This document shows, piece by piece, positions 11,251-23,446 of a stretch of DNA of 64,000 nt. The position numbers and the translations under genes were made by a program. Numbering within the stretch: the stretch's first letter is position 1; each line of letters begins with the position of its first letter. Source of the stretch: Iris pallida (taxonomy: Eukaryota; Streptophyta; Magnoliopsida; Asparagales; Iridaceae); NCBI GenBank assembly GCA_029216955.1, contig JANAVB010010791.1, positions 1,212,685-1,276,684 of the forward strand, given 5' to 3'. Below the pieces are notes generated by a model, which was not told the DNA's origin, ran no database searches, and saw only the letters and a program-made list of their open reading frames with translations.

Positions 11251-13037
11251 GAGGGCGCTGCTTGGCTTAGGATGTGAGGCACGTTGGACCCACCGTTAGT
11301 CCCTGGGTCTTGGTTTGCAAGAGCGGAGACAGCGGGTGTCAATTTCTTCTTGATCTCCAAGATGGCGGAAGCCAAGGACTTCATAGTATCGTTCAACACA
11401 TTTAGGCCCGTCTTAAGGGCTTCTATACGTTTCTGCTGACCGGATCTTTCACGGAAATCATGTGCGGATGGGTAGAAGGGATAGTAGACCTTTTGCTCTT
11501 TGGCTCAGATGCATGACTCCCGTTGTCTTGAGGATAAACCGGTAGATTGCAATCATCCACAAATTTGTTTTAATTTCTACCCCAAGCTTTTTGGCTACCT
11601 ACGCTTGCGGAGGTATTTGTGTCATACAATCCCTTATTGGATTGGAAGGCGGGATTGTCATAAATGGTGGAGGGCTGGCCACCCCCAGCTAATGTTGCAT
11701 CTGCAGCGTTATTCCCTTGAGCCAAGGGTCCAGATTTGGCCCGTGTGCCTTGGAACACACCCGTACTGGATACTGCTGTCTTGTTACCCCCAGGCTGGTT
11801 TTTGGGCTTGTTGGCCAAGGCGGAAGGATTCTTGTAAAGCTTTTTGAGAGACGGAGATGCTCGTACGGTGTTGCATGAAGCAATACGGAGTTCATCTTCT
11901 TCTTCTCCAGATGCCATCGGTTGCAGTCTTTGGAAGACGGACCGCCTCTTTGGTGGCGATGCAGTTGTTTGGCAATAGCAGCAGTTTATGGTGATCTGGG
12001 TGCAGTTGTATCTTGGCTTAAACATGCCTTGCACTGCAGACCTCTCCCTCACTTTATGCTTGTGGGAAGTTATTGAGGTTTCCACTCCTGTATTCTTTTT
12101 GTGCGTGCAAGAGTGAGGATTTGGAGATAGCTTCTCCCTTCTTAGTTCTTGTGCGTGAGACGGGCTTAGGTCCTGATTAGAGAGTTGCTGATGATGTAGA
12201 CTCCTTCCATGCATACAGGAATACTGTTTGCACGAGTCTATCTCGATAGTAGTTACCCCCTGGCTTGAATCGTATGCATGAGCGCTCAAGTGACAGCGAA
12301 GTTTCACCGGTCAAGGCATCAAAGCACTCGGACCAGTTTTATATAGCTTTCCATTTGTTGTGCGCATGACTGTCAACGCGGGCCTTTGGTTTGCCGTCGG
12401 CATAGCACTTTGATCGCATGAAGCACGTGCTGCCTTGGATTTCTTCCTACTACCCCTAGAAGGTGCGTAGTATTCAGAGTCCAAAAGAGTGGTTGGCATA
12501 ACACATTGGCCGTGTAAGGCACGTGCCGCCTTGGACCTCTTTGTGTTACCCCTAGAAGCTGTGTAACATTCAAAATCCAACATAGCCTTACCCGATGGAT
12601 AGGCAATTCTGTCAAAGACAGAAGTTCTCGCCTGCGCAACCTCCTCCGTCTGTAGGTAGACCACGGCGTGCTTCTTCCGATGTTGCACCTTTGTCAGGCC
12701 TGTCGTAGGGAAGCCGTACTCCTCGCTGCGCTTTTTCGAAGCAAAAACTGAACGAGGCAGCATGGCAGCAGCAATCGAAATCTTCTTCGGGGCTTCGTCG
12801 ATCAGGGGGTTCTGGAGCACAGTCCCCTCCGTTGTGCTGCTCGTTGCAGCCGCCTTCGGCACCCAGGTGCGTCGAGTCTTCTTCAGATTTACAAACTGCT
12901 TCGAAGGACTCGACTTCTCCTCAGAGAGGAGATCTTCGAAAGCTTGTTGGTTAAAACGTATGACCAACATCTTTTGAGAATATCCAGCAAGTTGTCGTCA
13001 GATTACATCACCACATTTTCGTTGGAGGAGAAGGAAG
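11251..13037 (-). pseudogene. Gag N-terminal half of element A
   Basis: Two minus-strand stretches (12970-12311 and 12307-11570) follow the PBS. They contain FNQQAFEDLLSEE, then SVFDRIAYPSGKAML, then two copies of a protein repeat with the pattern LDxExYxxSRGxxKxSKAARA (about 32 residues each, 12400-12590). Further on is a cysteine cluster, CTQITINCCYCQ, followed by KRRSVFQRLQ, then a Ser/Gly/Asn-rich region (NKTAVSSTGVFQGT). The cysteine cluster and VFQRL recur in B and P. One stop at about 12308 separates the two stretches. Confidence 0.65.
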
Positions 13038-13055
13038 TCCCTAGCAGAGTCGCCA
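13038..13055 (-). other. Primer-binding site of element A
   Basis: Minus-strand TGGCGACTCTGCTAGGGA, adjacent to the LTR-b terminus at 13059. tRNA-Arg type with a difference at the T-arm end compared with the Z and P sites. Confidence 0.8.
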
Positions 13056-13058
13056 TCT

Positions 13059-13076
13059 TGTTTGCCATGACAAAAT
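13059..13076 (-). repeat. LTR-b, short end left of the P insertion
   Basis: The last 18 bp of LTR-b on the minus strand (…GGCAAACA end) are cut off by P. The rest resumes at 25417. 13072-13076 is the AAAAT target site. Confidence 0.85.
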
Positions 13077-13960
13077 TGTAGAAGCATGAAAAATATGGGG
13101 TTCATGCAGATTATAAATTATTGCATAGGTACTTTAGGCCAAACAGGTCCGCATGAAGGAAAGCCGTATAACTGGTTCAATGACATATACGGCTCGTCGA
13201 CAAACAGCTGCAGAAGGAAGATATGTGGCCAAGAGGAGCAGTCCGACTAATAAAGCTGACAAGTCCTGACAAAATTGACAAAAATGACAGTTATGACACT
13301 TCGACAAAAAAAGATAAGACGTGAGACGTCGCCCAAAAGCAGGGTTCGTACGTCTTCATACGGCCAGAAGAGTGTCATCTAAGCCGCATGAACCTTATGC
13401 GGCTCAGACTTATACGGCCCCAAAATCTCCAAACTTTATGTAGCCAAGAGTAACTATGATCCAAGTCGCATGAGCATTATGCGGCCAAAATACAGATCAA
13501 AGGCTGAGAAAACTATGCAGCTCCCCACAACAGGACACGTGGCAATCTGACCAAGTCCCTAACTACCCAGATTTGCTGCAACAAAATCCCAACAAATCGA
13601 CAGATAGCAGCCAAAGAGCGGGTCTTCGCGTGCTAATCAGCCACGTGGCCGCAGGCTGTCTATGTGGCCCAACATACATTCTATTATAAATAGCAGGGTG
13701 CCACTCCCCTGCAAAAGGCTGGCAACCTTCAAGAAAAAAACAATTTCTTCACGAGCTAAGACTGCATCAGATAGTCCACGGAGTAAGGTAGAGTTGATAG
13801 CACTTTCCCGAGCCTCCACCGTCACCCTCCAGAATCAAAACTAAACAATTATACTTAGATTGTTTCCTACGATTTCTTTCTAGGCTCTTCTTTGTACAAG
13901 CGAGTTTGCAATCAATTTCAGTGTTCTATAATACATGTCTTTGATTTTTTATGGCAAACA
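13077..13960 (+). repeat. 5' LTR of element P (884 bp)
   Basis: Starts TGTAGAAGCATGAAAAATATG and ends GGCAAACA. A plus-strand TATA box (TATAAATAG, 13685-13693) marks the probable U3/R border. It is rich in short ATGCGGC-type motifs. It matches 24530-25411 along its whole length with scattered substitutions. Confidence 0.9.
13685..13693 (+). promoter_or_regulatory. TATA box of P 5' LTR
   Basis: TATAAATAG in the sense direction. It predicts a start near 13720 and so an R-U5 of about 240 bp. The same box is at 25135-25143 in the 3' LTR. Confidence 0.7.
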
Positions 13961-13963
13961 CGA

Positions 13964-13981
13964 TAGCGACTCTGCTGGGGA
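13964..13981 (+). other. Primer-binding site of element P
   Basis: TAGCGACTCTGCTGGGGA, three bases after the LTR end. It differs from the A-type PBS at the second base (TGG to TAG), which would mismatch the tRNA CCA end. Confidence 0.7.
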
Positions 13982-14906
13982 TGTCCTTCTCTTCCGATGA
14001 GAAGTTGGTGATGCAATCTGACGTGTCCAAGCTCGGCTCTACACAACAGATGCTTGTGGTTCGTTTTGACCAACAAGCCTTCGAAGAATTGCTCTCTGAA
14101 GGGAACGCCAGCCCGTCTCAGAAGTTAGCCAACCCAAAGAGGATTCGCAAGGCGTCGGTGCACAAAACTATTGTCCCGGACCAAGTTTTCGAAGAATCTC
14201 CTTCTGCAGCCCAAGACGATGACCAGAACTCTCCTGCGGCTTTGTTTCCGACCGCAGAGGACCCCACTGTCCCCAAATCTAGTAGAGAAAAATACTACGA
14301 TGCTGAGTTTTTGGAGGCACAAGGGAAATCCATGCGGACAAAGAAGAGGCCGCAGAGAGGAGATGGGCAGTCTGTCCATGCAACAGCCAACTCCGGCCGC
14401 AGGCAGACAACTCATGCGACAGCCAACTCTGGCCGCAGGTAGACAACTCATGCAGCAGCTAACTCTGGCCGCAGGAAGATGATTCATGCGACAACTAGCT
14501 CTAGCCACAAGAAGATGGTCTATGTGACGACTAATCCTGGCCTCAGAGAGGACATTTCATGCGGCCCTGTCAGAAGCTCTGTGTTCGACCGCCTCTCATG
14601 CGGGCCCGATGCCATGCGGCCCACTGAAGATGCGGGATGTATCAATCTGGACTCTTTTTACTATGCGCCTTTGGGCGTTAAGTCAGAAAAGTCTAGGGCA
14701 CTGCGGGCCCAACCAGCCTAGTCAACTGTCCAAGTTGCTGACTGGCAGCGGGCCCCGTTGACTGTTACACGGGCTTCTGACAGAAAGTTGTACAGAACCA
14801 CTCACGTCCAGTCCCCCAGGGCTAATGGACAGGGTGGGTCTTTAAAGTCTCCCTCTAAAGATCCAGAGCAAGTGCTTTACTAGCCACGGATCAGGGAGCA
14901 AACATG
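13982..14906 (+). pseudogene. Gag N-terminal region of element P
   Basis: The plus-strand frame contains MSFSSDEKLVMQSDVSKLG, then FDQQAFEELLSEG, a Lys/Arg tract and SSREKYYDAEFLEAQGK. A run of near-identical units with the protein pattern HATANSGRRQTT follows (about 14380-14540), with an in-frame TAG in the third unit at 14440. The frame then continues SVFDRLSCGPDAMRP and LDSFYYAPLGVKSEKSR, which is a single copy of the repeat found twice in A and three times in B. Further stops occur at 14719 and 14881. Confidence 0.65.
14380..14545 (+). repeat. 33-bp tandem repeat inside P gag
   Basis: About four to five units with the core CATGCGACAGCCAACTCTGG and a CCGCAGG/CGCAGG link. It translates as HATANSGRRQTT. 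Later units decay (SSSHKK, NPGLRE). The earliest units are most alike, suggesting recent slippage at the 5' end. Confidence 0.75.
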
Positions 14907-15010
14907 ATACCTAAGCACCCATAAGCTCGGGATACCCGAGTTCACAAGTTTGGTGCAAAGTTAGAGCAACCTCCTACCGACTTACGTGACGTGATTACTC
15001 ACAACGTAAG

Positions 15011-15980
15011 ATGGAAGCGTCGGCATGCAATGAGTCCCTCTCGGGGCGTCGTTGCACCCAAGTCATCATCTACTGCTACTGCGACAAATCAGCAGCACCT
15101 GAAGATCGGCAGTCAGTTTTCCAGCGACTGCAGCAGCCAGCACATGTCCGACAACAACTCAAAAAATATGTGCAAATACCAGGGGACGAGGAGTTTTCTG
15201 TCGTCTCCTGTAATTTGACTCAAAAGGTTCCTTCTGGCAAGGGAGGAAAGAAGACAGGCTCTTCCAGCCCGACCATCTTGGCCAGTATTGCAAGGAGACC
15301 CTCATCTGGGAGGTTCCCTTCGACAACCACAGGGGGTGTCTATTTAGGCACTCGATACAAAAAGAAGCTTCCGGTACCCTGGGTGCACCTTCAGCCTCCT
15401 TGAGAGTAGATGAAGTTAGGGGTAGTAGTCCCCTCAATGTATGCGATAATCCGGTGTACCAAGAGCACATGCAAGGGGTAGAGGTCCCCCATAACTGTGC
15501 AACAGACTTGGACTTCCCTGAGGGCCACCATCCTCACCAAGACGATGCGGCTTCCTGCGCAGGGGGTAGCACCCCTTCCGAGTCTGACGAAGATAATATT
15601 CCGACATTCCCTAACGATTTCTCATCACAAGGGTACGGCACCGAGAGTACCTCTGCCACAATCCCTTCCACCTCTACCCACGTGAGGACAGTCTTTATGG
15701 CTGACGATGATCATGAAGCACCTTCTGACCGACAATGACTAGAAGTGCTGGAAGCCATACTCCTGTCCTTGGTCAAGTCCGTGGATGAGATCAAAGCCGC
15801 CTTGCCAATTCAACCAACAAGGACGCCCGGGCAAACAAGCTTGGGACCTGCAATTAACGCGGACTCCAATACGACCGCCCCTCCTTTGGGTGATGATCCC
15901 TTAACAGCATCCGTTCCTTCAGCTGCAAATGAAGCCAAGGAGGCAAGGAGGGAAGTCCAGGAGCTTTGAGCGATGTTCAA
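15011..15980 (+). pseudogene. Gag middle region of element P
   Basis: The plus-strand frame has a cysteine cluster (CTQVIIYCYCDK) followed by SVFQRLQQP, matching the same region of A and B. Then come Ser/Thr/Lys-rich tracts, an acidic stretch (SESDEDNIPTFPND), and LLSLVKSVDEIKAALP, a helix. Stops at 15403 and 15736 and a frame change break it. The part after 15745 contains an Ala/Glu-rich helix (EAKEARREVQEL) before the Gag core. Confidence 0.55.
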
Positions 15981-17660
15981 TGCCCGAGACTCCTCTCGGG
16001 ATCTCAGAATACGACAGCCATATCCTGTTGCATAGAGAGACGTACCTTTTCCACCATGGTACAAGTCATTCCATATCGATTCTTATGATGGGAAGACCTC
16101 TGCTAGTCGGTACATGACTTACTTTGAAGTCACAACCGACCACTTGCCGCATAGTGATGCCATCCTCACGTGATTATTCATCGGAGCATTGGAGGGGATC
16201 GTATTCGACTGGTACCGCAACCTTTTCGACAACTGCATTCACTTTTTTGACGACTTCAAACACATGTTCCTGGAAAGATTTTACGAAGTGGGGCATAACG
16301 TAATAATGTCATCTCTCATGGACATCGTTCAGGGAGAAAGAGAGCTAACGAGGAACTACATCAAGTGGTTTCGCCAAACAGCAATGATATTACCCCAAGG
16401 CAATCCCAAGAGCTCCTTGATTGAAATCTGCCAAAAAAAACTGCTTCCTGCAATTAGCCTCTAGATAGGTGACGATCAGTTCAGGGATTGGACGACCTTC
16501 ATCATAAGTGCTACCAATACAGAGGCAAAACTGAAGAAGGCTCGCCAGCTGGGATTACACATCCCAGATAGAGAAGATAAGGGCAGACGTCCTGGTTCTA
16601 CCTCCAGTAACAACAACAGTGGCGCCACCACTAACCGGAACAATAAGGGCAAACAGGCCATGGTCACTGATGCGACTCAGAAGCCCGAACAGAAACAGAT
16701 GGAAGGTCTGTGGCCCAAGATCAACTACTCATTTGAAGATACTCAAGTCAAACCTATCTTTGATATGCTCTTGTAATGAGGTAGGATCCAGCTCCCTCCA
16801 CCAAGGCGCGTGCCCCAAGCCGCAGAAATGGAGGACCCAAAGTATTTTCACTTCCATCGCTATGTCCATCATGCCACTCATGATTGCTTTCAATTGAAGC
16901 GGTACATTCAGAGTCTTATCGACTCCAAAGCTTTGTCGATAGACTTTGAAGAGGTTACCGTGGCGGCAAACATGGTGTCTATTCAGTTCGGCGACTTTCC
17001 TCCAACAAGCACTCCAGACGGGGTCATACCTGTCCCTTGGGCAACGATGGAGGTTATTAATCCCCGTCCGGAACCAGACATCTCGACTGGTACCTCTCAC
17101 TACCTCGCGAGGAGACATCATGTGGGTGCATCTAGACTTAGTGCCCAAAGTTACCCAGGGGGTGTCATCTCCTACCAGCAAGAAAAAGGACAGAAAGTCT
17201 AGATCCTGCCATACAATTTCAGCCGAGGCTAAGGAAGCTGCAGCCATTGTTACCCGGTCTGCAGCACAAGTCCAGCCCGCATGGGATAGTTCAGCCGAAG
17301 ATCCTCAGCCAGCAACATTGCCTCCCTCTGATGTTCCAAGGCCATCTCAGCCTCCACTGGCAGATAAGTCCAAGACAAAGAAAACCCGCTTCGACAGGCC
17401 ACTCCGCAATTTTGCACATCATGGACTGGAGAGACCTTACAACTTCGACATATTAGCACAATTGGCTAATACGCCAGCTAAGTTGTCGTTATATGAGCTT
17501 CTAAGGCTCTCCAAGGATCTTTGTGTCGCATTAAGCGAAGCACTCCAAAATGATGACGTCAACTTAGCCCAGGTCAAGCCTCCAGGGGAAGACCCGCAAG
17601 CAGATCTACAGGGCAGCGATAGCACAGATGCAATGCCCAATATCATATTCACTCCTTAAG
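15981..17660 (+). pseudogene. Gag core, knuckle remnant and spacer of element P
   Basis: The Gag core is recognisable: WYKSFHIDSYDGKTSASRYM, LFIGALEGIVFDWYRNL, FDDFKHMFLERFYEVG, MSSLMDIVQGERELT, IKWFRQTAMILPQG. The knuckle reads KYFHFHRYVHHATHDCF, so the first Cys of the C-x2-H-x5-H-x4-C pattern seen in A is replaced by Phe. Then follows AANMVSIQFGDFPP. The last part (to 17659) includes RPLRNFAHHGLERPYNFDI and LSLYELLRLSKDL. Stops at 16177, 16462 and 16776 interrupt it. Confidence 0.75.
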
Positions 17661-17662
17661 AC

Positions 17663-18166
17663 ATGTTGATCAAGTCCAATTTGCATGATCACCCTTTATA
17701 CTACAGTGGATACATAGGCGACATCAAGGTGGATCGGATGCATATCGACCCTAGCTCGTCAATAAGCGTCATCCCGAAAAGCCTGCTCCAACATCTTGGC
17801 ATCCCTATGCATTGGCTAGCAGCAACCAACAGTGGTTTTAACTCGGAAAGAAGCTATCCTCTGGGGAAGATCCGGTTGAAGTGCCAGATTGGTGACCTGA
17901 AGACGAAAGTTACCTGCTACGTCATAGAAGTAGACACACCCTACAACATCCTCTTGGGGCGTCAGTGGATACATGACTATATGATTGTGTCGTCCACCCT
18001 CCATCAGTGCTTCAAGTATGTCAATAGACACGGCTTTGTGAGGATCGAATTCGCCAACATCGATCCCTTCAAAGGGGTTGAGTCTTATTATTCTTCGGAG
18101 GCTTGTTTATATGAAGAATCCAAGAAGTACATCACTAACAAACGGGAGACCATCACAGGGCCATAG
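17663..18166 (+). pseudogene. Aspartic protease-like domain of element P
   Basis: This open stretch is homologous to the A protease: MHIDPSSSISVIPKSLL, then GIPMHWLAATNSG, YPLGKIRLKCQIGDL, YNILLGRQWIHDY and SSTLHQCFKYVN. The active-site line reads D-P-S-S where A has D-H-G-S-S. The catalytic glycine is therefore missing and activity is doubtful. It is preceded by a TAA that ends the gag spacer. Confidence 0.75.
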
Positions 18167-18240
18167 GAACCCTTGATAATTTACCTCCAAACTCGTAAAT
18201 CAGGCAAAGCCGCACCCTTGTCGCAACCGTACATGAAGAG

Positions 18241-18621
18241 GTGCCTGGTTCCCTCGTTCAAGCTGCGCAGTCGGAACCAATGGTCATTCGATTCCCAAAG
18301 TCAAGGGCCAAAGCCATCATAGGGCCGATGGTGATCCAATTGCCAAAATCCATCCGAAGACAATCGGAAGACACAAAATCCCTTGCCGAGCCAATTGTCA
18401 CCCGTCTTCCCAAGACGAGCCGACAGCTAGATGTCGGTCCGACATACTCAGGCAAGCCAACATTGCAAGTTCAACCCTTGGTGGTCAAGTTGCCCAAGAC
18501 GGTATCCCAACCTTTGGGATCGAAGGGGGTAGCCGAAGAGGACGTAGAACTCGTCGAATACCTAGTGGCACAAACGGATGTCCTTCTCCTGACGATTTAT
18601 CTCATCAATAAGAGGCTGTCG

Positions 18622-18623
<2 letters not shown>
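18241..18623 (+). pseudogene. Post-protease ORF with PMVIRLPK repeats (P)
   Basis: An open frame with four spaced copies of a nonapeptide: PMVIRFPKS, PMVIQLPKS, PIVTRLPKT and PLVVKLPKT (18274-18510). It then reads GVAEEDVELVEYLVAQ and ends in the AT microsatellite. It lies where the protease-RT linker of an autonomous relative would be, so it is probably the last sense-coding remnant before pol was lost. No known domain recognised. Confidence 0.5.

Positions 18624-18687
<64 letters not shown>
18624..18687. repeat. AT microsatellite at the pol deletion point of P
   Basis: An uninterrupted AT array of about 64 bp. It marks the boundary between gag-pro coding sequence and the non-coding hairpin region. 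RT, RNase H and integrase are absent from here on. Confidence 0.9.
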
Positions 18688-18873
18688 TACCTAGAGTGTC
18701 GAGCTATGTACATCAGGTACCCCTGAACTTACACTCCGTTCTTTCCCCCGAGGGGATTCGTATTGCATCTCTACGAGTGACTTGTCATGTATATTGATAC
18801 CTCTGAACTTTTGCTTTGATGTTTCGACTACCATATATCACGCCCATAAGACCCCTGTTGGGTTCTATCTTAA

Positions 18874-19392
18874 AATCTATTACCCGCACCACCAGTGCGC
18901 AAAAGGGTAATAGGTCCATAAAAACTTATCCTAATCTATTGCTCGCACCATCAGTGCACAAAAAGGGTAATAGGTCCACAAAATTCCCCTGACAAGGAAA
19001 ACAACCACGTTCATATTACCTCTGAGTTGTTTTTCCATCCATCACTGACAAATCACCCAATACATAGAACTACCACGTTGATAACACCTCTGAGTTGTTC
19101 TGTGTATCCCCATTTGGCCTACTCCTACCACGTCCTTATTACCTCTGAGCAGGGAGGCTCTACTTCAGACCCATATTTTCCACGTCCTCATTACCTCTGA
19201 GTAAATATGTCGGTCTTCTCTCCACTTGTTATCAGTACTCGCATCGCTAGTACACAAAAATGGTAAAATTATCCTAATCTATTACTCGCACCATCGGTAT
19301 ATCAAAGAGTAGTAGGTCTACAAAATACCTTTCAAATCTATTTGCTCGCATTTTTAAAGATGCACCAAAGGGCAATAGGTCCACAAAAAGTC
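18874..19392 (+). repeat. Hairpin repeat array and CTCAGAGG core repeats (P)
   Basis: Two repeat types alternate. One is a stem-loop, CTATTACCC...GGGTAATAG with an inner GCAC/GTGC pair, at 18877-18913 and 18935-18973, with decayed versions near 19235-19265, 19278-19320 and 19340-19380. The other is the core CACGTCCTTATTACCTCTGAG, near 19005, 19073, 19128 and 19180. The second core is shared with A (4225-4790). The array lies between the sense gag-pro unit and the 3' end of the antisense gene. Confidence 0.75.
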
Positions 19393-21011
19393 CCTCTAGG
19401 GGATATCCTTCATCAAAATGCTATTACAAGCTCCTCAGAGCGGAGTAAATGTATTCTGCTCCATCAAAAAAAAAGTGGGAGAGAAAAAGCAAAGTCCACT
19501 ACTCATCAGCAACACACAACTTGCTAAGAATGCCCTCCATCCGTGCAGTTGAGCGCTCAATTCTCAGCTTGACTCGACGTTTAGCTTCCTGGGATAACTT
19601 TTCGGCGTCCTCCAGATGCGCATGAGCCTGCCAGTTTTCTTCTAATTTCTTCAGTGTTCCCTCAAAAGTAGCAGAGGCTCGTGTGACTTCATCAGTCTCC
19701 TTCCAGATCTTCTCACTCTCCTGACGAGTGGCTTGGAGCTCAGTCCCCAGAGATGTTAGCCTAGCCTGGAGCTGGAGGAGCTGTTTATTAGTTTCGGCCA
19801 TATCACGAGTAATGGTCTCCTCACGAGTCAAAAAAATCTCTTCCTCCCGGCTCAGCTTGTCATACTTAAGGGACAACTTCTGGAGGTCCTTCTCCAAGGA
19901 GGGCTTGGTCGCCTCTTGAACAGCCTTCACCTTTTCTACGGCTGATACAAGAAAAGCACGCTCCTGCTCCACTATGGTAGACACATCGACTTGCTGCAAT
20001 TTTTGTAACTGGATTAGGCACTGATTATCCTCTGCCAGTTTGTCTTCCAGAAGGACAGCCACCCCTTCTCCTTCCAGAAGCGTCTTCAGCAGGGAAATCT
20101 GGCCTTGAGCGCAGTGGTGGGCTACTGCAAATGGCGTTCCTCTCCTTAAAGCAGCCTCGACCCCCCATTTCAAGTGACGATAAAAGCTCTCGACTATGTC
20201 CCTTGACTATTCGTCCAAATTCTCCAGAGAGGACGATGTCGAAGGGATAGCACCTAAGGAAGTTGAAGGCTTCTGGGAAGGAGGCACACTTGAGCTTGAT
20301 GATCCTGTCAAAAGGAAAACAAATTCCGAGCAATGAGACTCCCGTACAGTAGTGATCTCCTCTTCTGTAACCCGAAGAGAAGACTAGACAGAGCGACGAG
20401 TTCAGTCTCCGGGGAAGAGGTAGCTTCAACCAACCCTGTACCCACTGATGCTGGTATAGGAACCACCACCTCTGCCATTGGTGGTATAAGGGCTCTGAAC
20501 TTAGCTCAACAGGGTTCTTTTCGATTTGAAGGAGGGGAGGTCCATTTCTTCTCTTCGGCAGTAGGTCTGCCCCGACGTCGTCTTATATCCCCTCCTCCGC
20601 GGTCATATCCACTATCGTTAGCGGAGAGACAGGGCATGTAGGTCCAGAACAACCAACAATCAGCTTGACTCGAAGGATATGAAGAAGGAGCGAATGAACC
20701 TCCTCGTCGGTAAGAATATGACATAGCTTACCAGGGGAGGGCGGTGGAGTCCGCGACTCGCTCTGGACGGTCATGATTCCTTCCACTACCCCTATATCCT
20801 TCTCTACAGCAACATCCGAATCACCTACATCTGTCACTCCAGCCCCGGTCAATCCAAAAGGATATGAAGCTGGGTCGGTTGCGACCAATCATGACCCTCC
20901 AGCCTCGATATTTGATTCTGTAAGACTAGCTCATTCTTCGACCAGGGTGCCCAAAACTGAAGAAGTCTCGAAAGCAACACCAGGCTCCGAAGGGTTTATG
21001 TCTTCAAAAGC

Positions 21012-21088
21012 CTGCATGAAAGAAAAAGAGAGAAACAATAAGATAAAATATCATAAGTAACATGGTAGTCGGCCGGAATGAAACTTAC
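21012..21088 (-). other. Intron 2 of the P antisense gene (77 bp)
   Basis: Donor GAG|GTAAGT, acceptor TTTCTTTCATGCAG|GC, phase 0. Removing it joins ETLTE to AFEDINPSEPG in frame. Both sites match plant consensus and the length is typical of short plant introns. Confidence 0.75.
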
Positions 21089-23446
21089 CTCCGTGAGGGT
21101 TTCGACATCACTGCCCTCTCCCGCAGGGTCAGAACCTCGATTCTTAAATGCGACCCATTTTTGAGAACGATGCCAATTAGCAACACAGGGTCCGCACTTA
21201 CTTCGCTTAGGCGAAGGGCTCGGCACAGGGGAAGGCAAGCGTGTCACCAGAGTATCTGTAGGAGGCAACAGATCGTTGTGCTCATCCTCCTCTTTTGTAT
21301 CAGTAGAATCGAAATCAGAGATTGTAACGACCTTCGTCTTTCCTGCCCTCTTTCTTTTTTTGGACTTCTTGCGCTTTTTCTCCAGCTTAGTACCGATTAT
21401 AAAACTTGTACTCGCATCAAAATTATGGGGAGGCCCATTCACGGAGACGTGGTAGAGGGCTGCCATGTACGAGATGCGCACTAAACCCCTGGTATCAAGA
21501 AGAGAGAAGATGGTCTGGGTACAGGCAGTACTGTAATAATGCCAGGCCCGAATGCCATCTAGGACGCTGCCATCATAACCTAAACAGGGACTCGGGTTGT
21601 CTAAAAATAATTGACAATACCTAAATTGTCTAGAGAACCGGCTTGGCAAATAAGGTTCCAAGAAGGCAACGTTACGGTTGTGGTAAACCAGATGTGCAGG
21701 ATGAATATTCTGCAACCAGCAGAACATCTTCTCGAATAAAACCTGGGGCACGATACTGCCATCAAGATGAAGATGTCTTATTTCCTCATCAGTAAAAGGC
21801 AGGACCAACAAAAAGAAGGAATAGTTGTCCACCGCACGAGCATAACACGACATTCGAACATGGTCAAGCAGGTCCAAGGCATATCACGATATTGATAAAT
21901 GAATGCATCGTGAATCGTCGCATTCCCCTCATGGCCAGGTCGCATCAGAGAAGGGCAGTACATTAACAGCCACCCCATCAGATAATGATAGGGTAACTCA
22001 ATTCGGTGGAAATTCTTTGTAACATCACGAGCTATGGTTCTGGCCGTAAAGATACGAAGACCCCGATGGATGCTGCACACCATGGCTGGGAGTAGAGCTA
22101 GCTTGCCTCCGAAAACTAACTTGACAGCAGGGAGGATCAGGTTGCGGCTGATTCTCTCAATCGAGCTAGCACCCCCGAGACCACACAAATCCTCAGCCTT
22201 ATCATCAGAAATCCAGCTAAGATGTCTTTATGGGACAAGAGTAGGGTATCTTGATAGAAGTAGCTGAATGTGTTAGACTGGCTTCCGAATCTGTCACCAG
22301 AAGCTTTGGTTCTCTTGGCGCTTTGCACCTGAGCATCCACTCCCGCATGAGTATGGGGGCTCCGAGGGACGACCCGGCCCGAGGCGCCAAGGTCAAACAA
22401 GTAACTAACCCAGGCTTTGGTGTGAGGAAGGGTCCCCTCAGAACTTTCATCCTTCTTCTTTGACATTTGATGACAAGTGCTATGATGACATAACACCTCC
22501 CAGTAAACGGCAAGGAACCCGAGAAACCGCCGCTCTAATTCCTCAAACTCCTCATTCGTGGGAGTATACTTTTCATAAACTTCATCCCCCCAGGACAACT
22601 TGGAGACGTCATGCATCTCGTGAAGGGAGAGCCCCATCTCCCCAGCAGGTGTATAAAAGGTCCCCATACGACAATTGTACATCTCGAGGAGCGCTATGAA
22701 CAGCTTTGCATTCATAGGGAGGCCATAGCAAGTGCCCCTTATGGCGTAGTAGAGGCCGAGTTGCTGTAAAATATCCCCATAAGTCGACAGGATCCAGAGC
22801 GTCAAGTTGGCCCATGGAGGGGGACGACACATCCAATTCTGCAGCGACAGTCTACCCGTGGGATACAACCCTTTACGGGCAATCTGGTTCAGGTTGGTGT
22901 CGGCCTCAGAGAGTCGATTATTGGGCCTCATATCATTTATAAAACTATTAGGGGCTAGCCCGACGATAGAACAACTGACCGACTTCCTGGTCGCGACCGC
23001 TGACCGCACTCGTCTATTATAATGGATATTGCCTACGAAGACGGTTTGCCGGTCCTGAGTAATGGGGTTCGCCATTCACCTTTCGATAGGCACCATGTTG
23101 AAACTTGACAGAGAGAAGTGATGTTCCATCTGAGGAAGATGAATCGGTAGCTCATTGAAAAGAAAATCCTGATTCTCAAAAAGCTCCAGGGTACGAGGAT
23201 TCGAGATAACTATAGCATCTCTGAACAAGAATGAAGGCTTCAGATGAATGCCCCCTAGCTTCCCAGAATTCATCATACTGAGTAAGTAAAAAAATGATTG
23301 GTTCCTGATCTCCCTTAACCTATCTTCAGGCTGATTTCGGGTAATCTGAGTCAACACATGTTCGACTATTTGGTCAAATCTCACACCCAACACAGATTGA
23401 GCATATCCTGTCAAGAGTTCCCTCGATGGAGCTAGGGACAAGTTTA

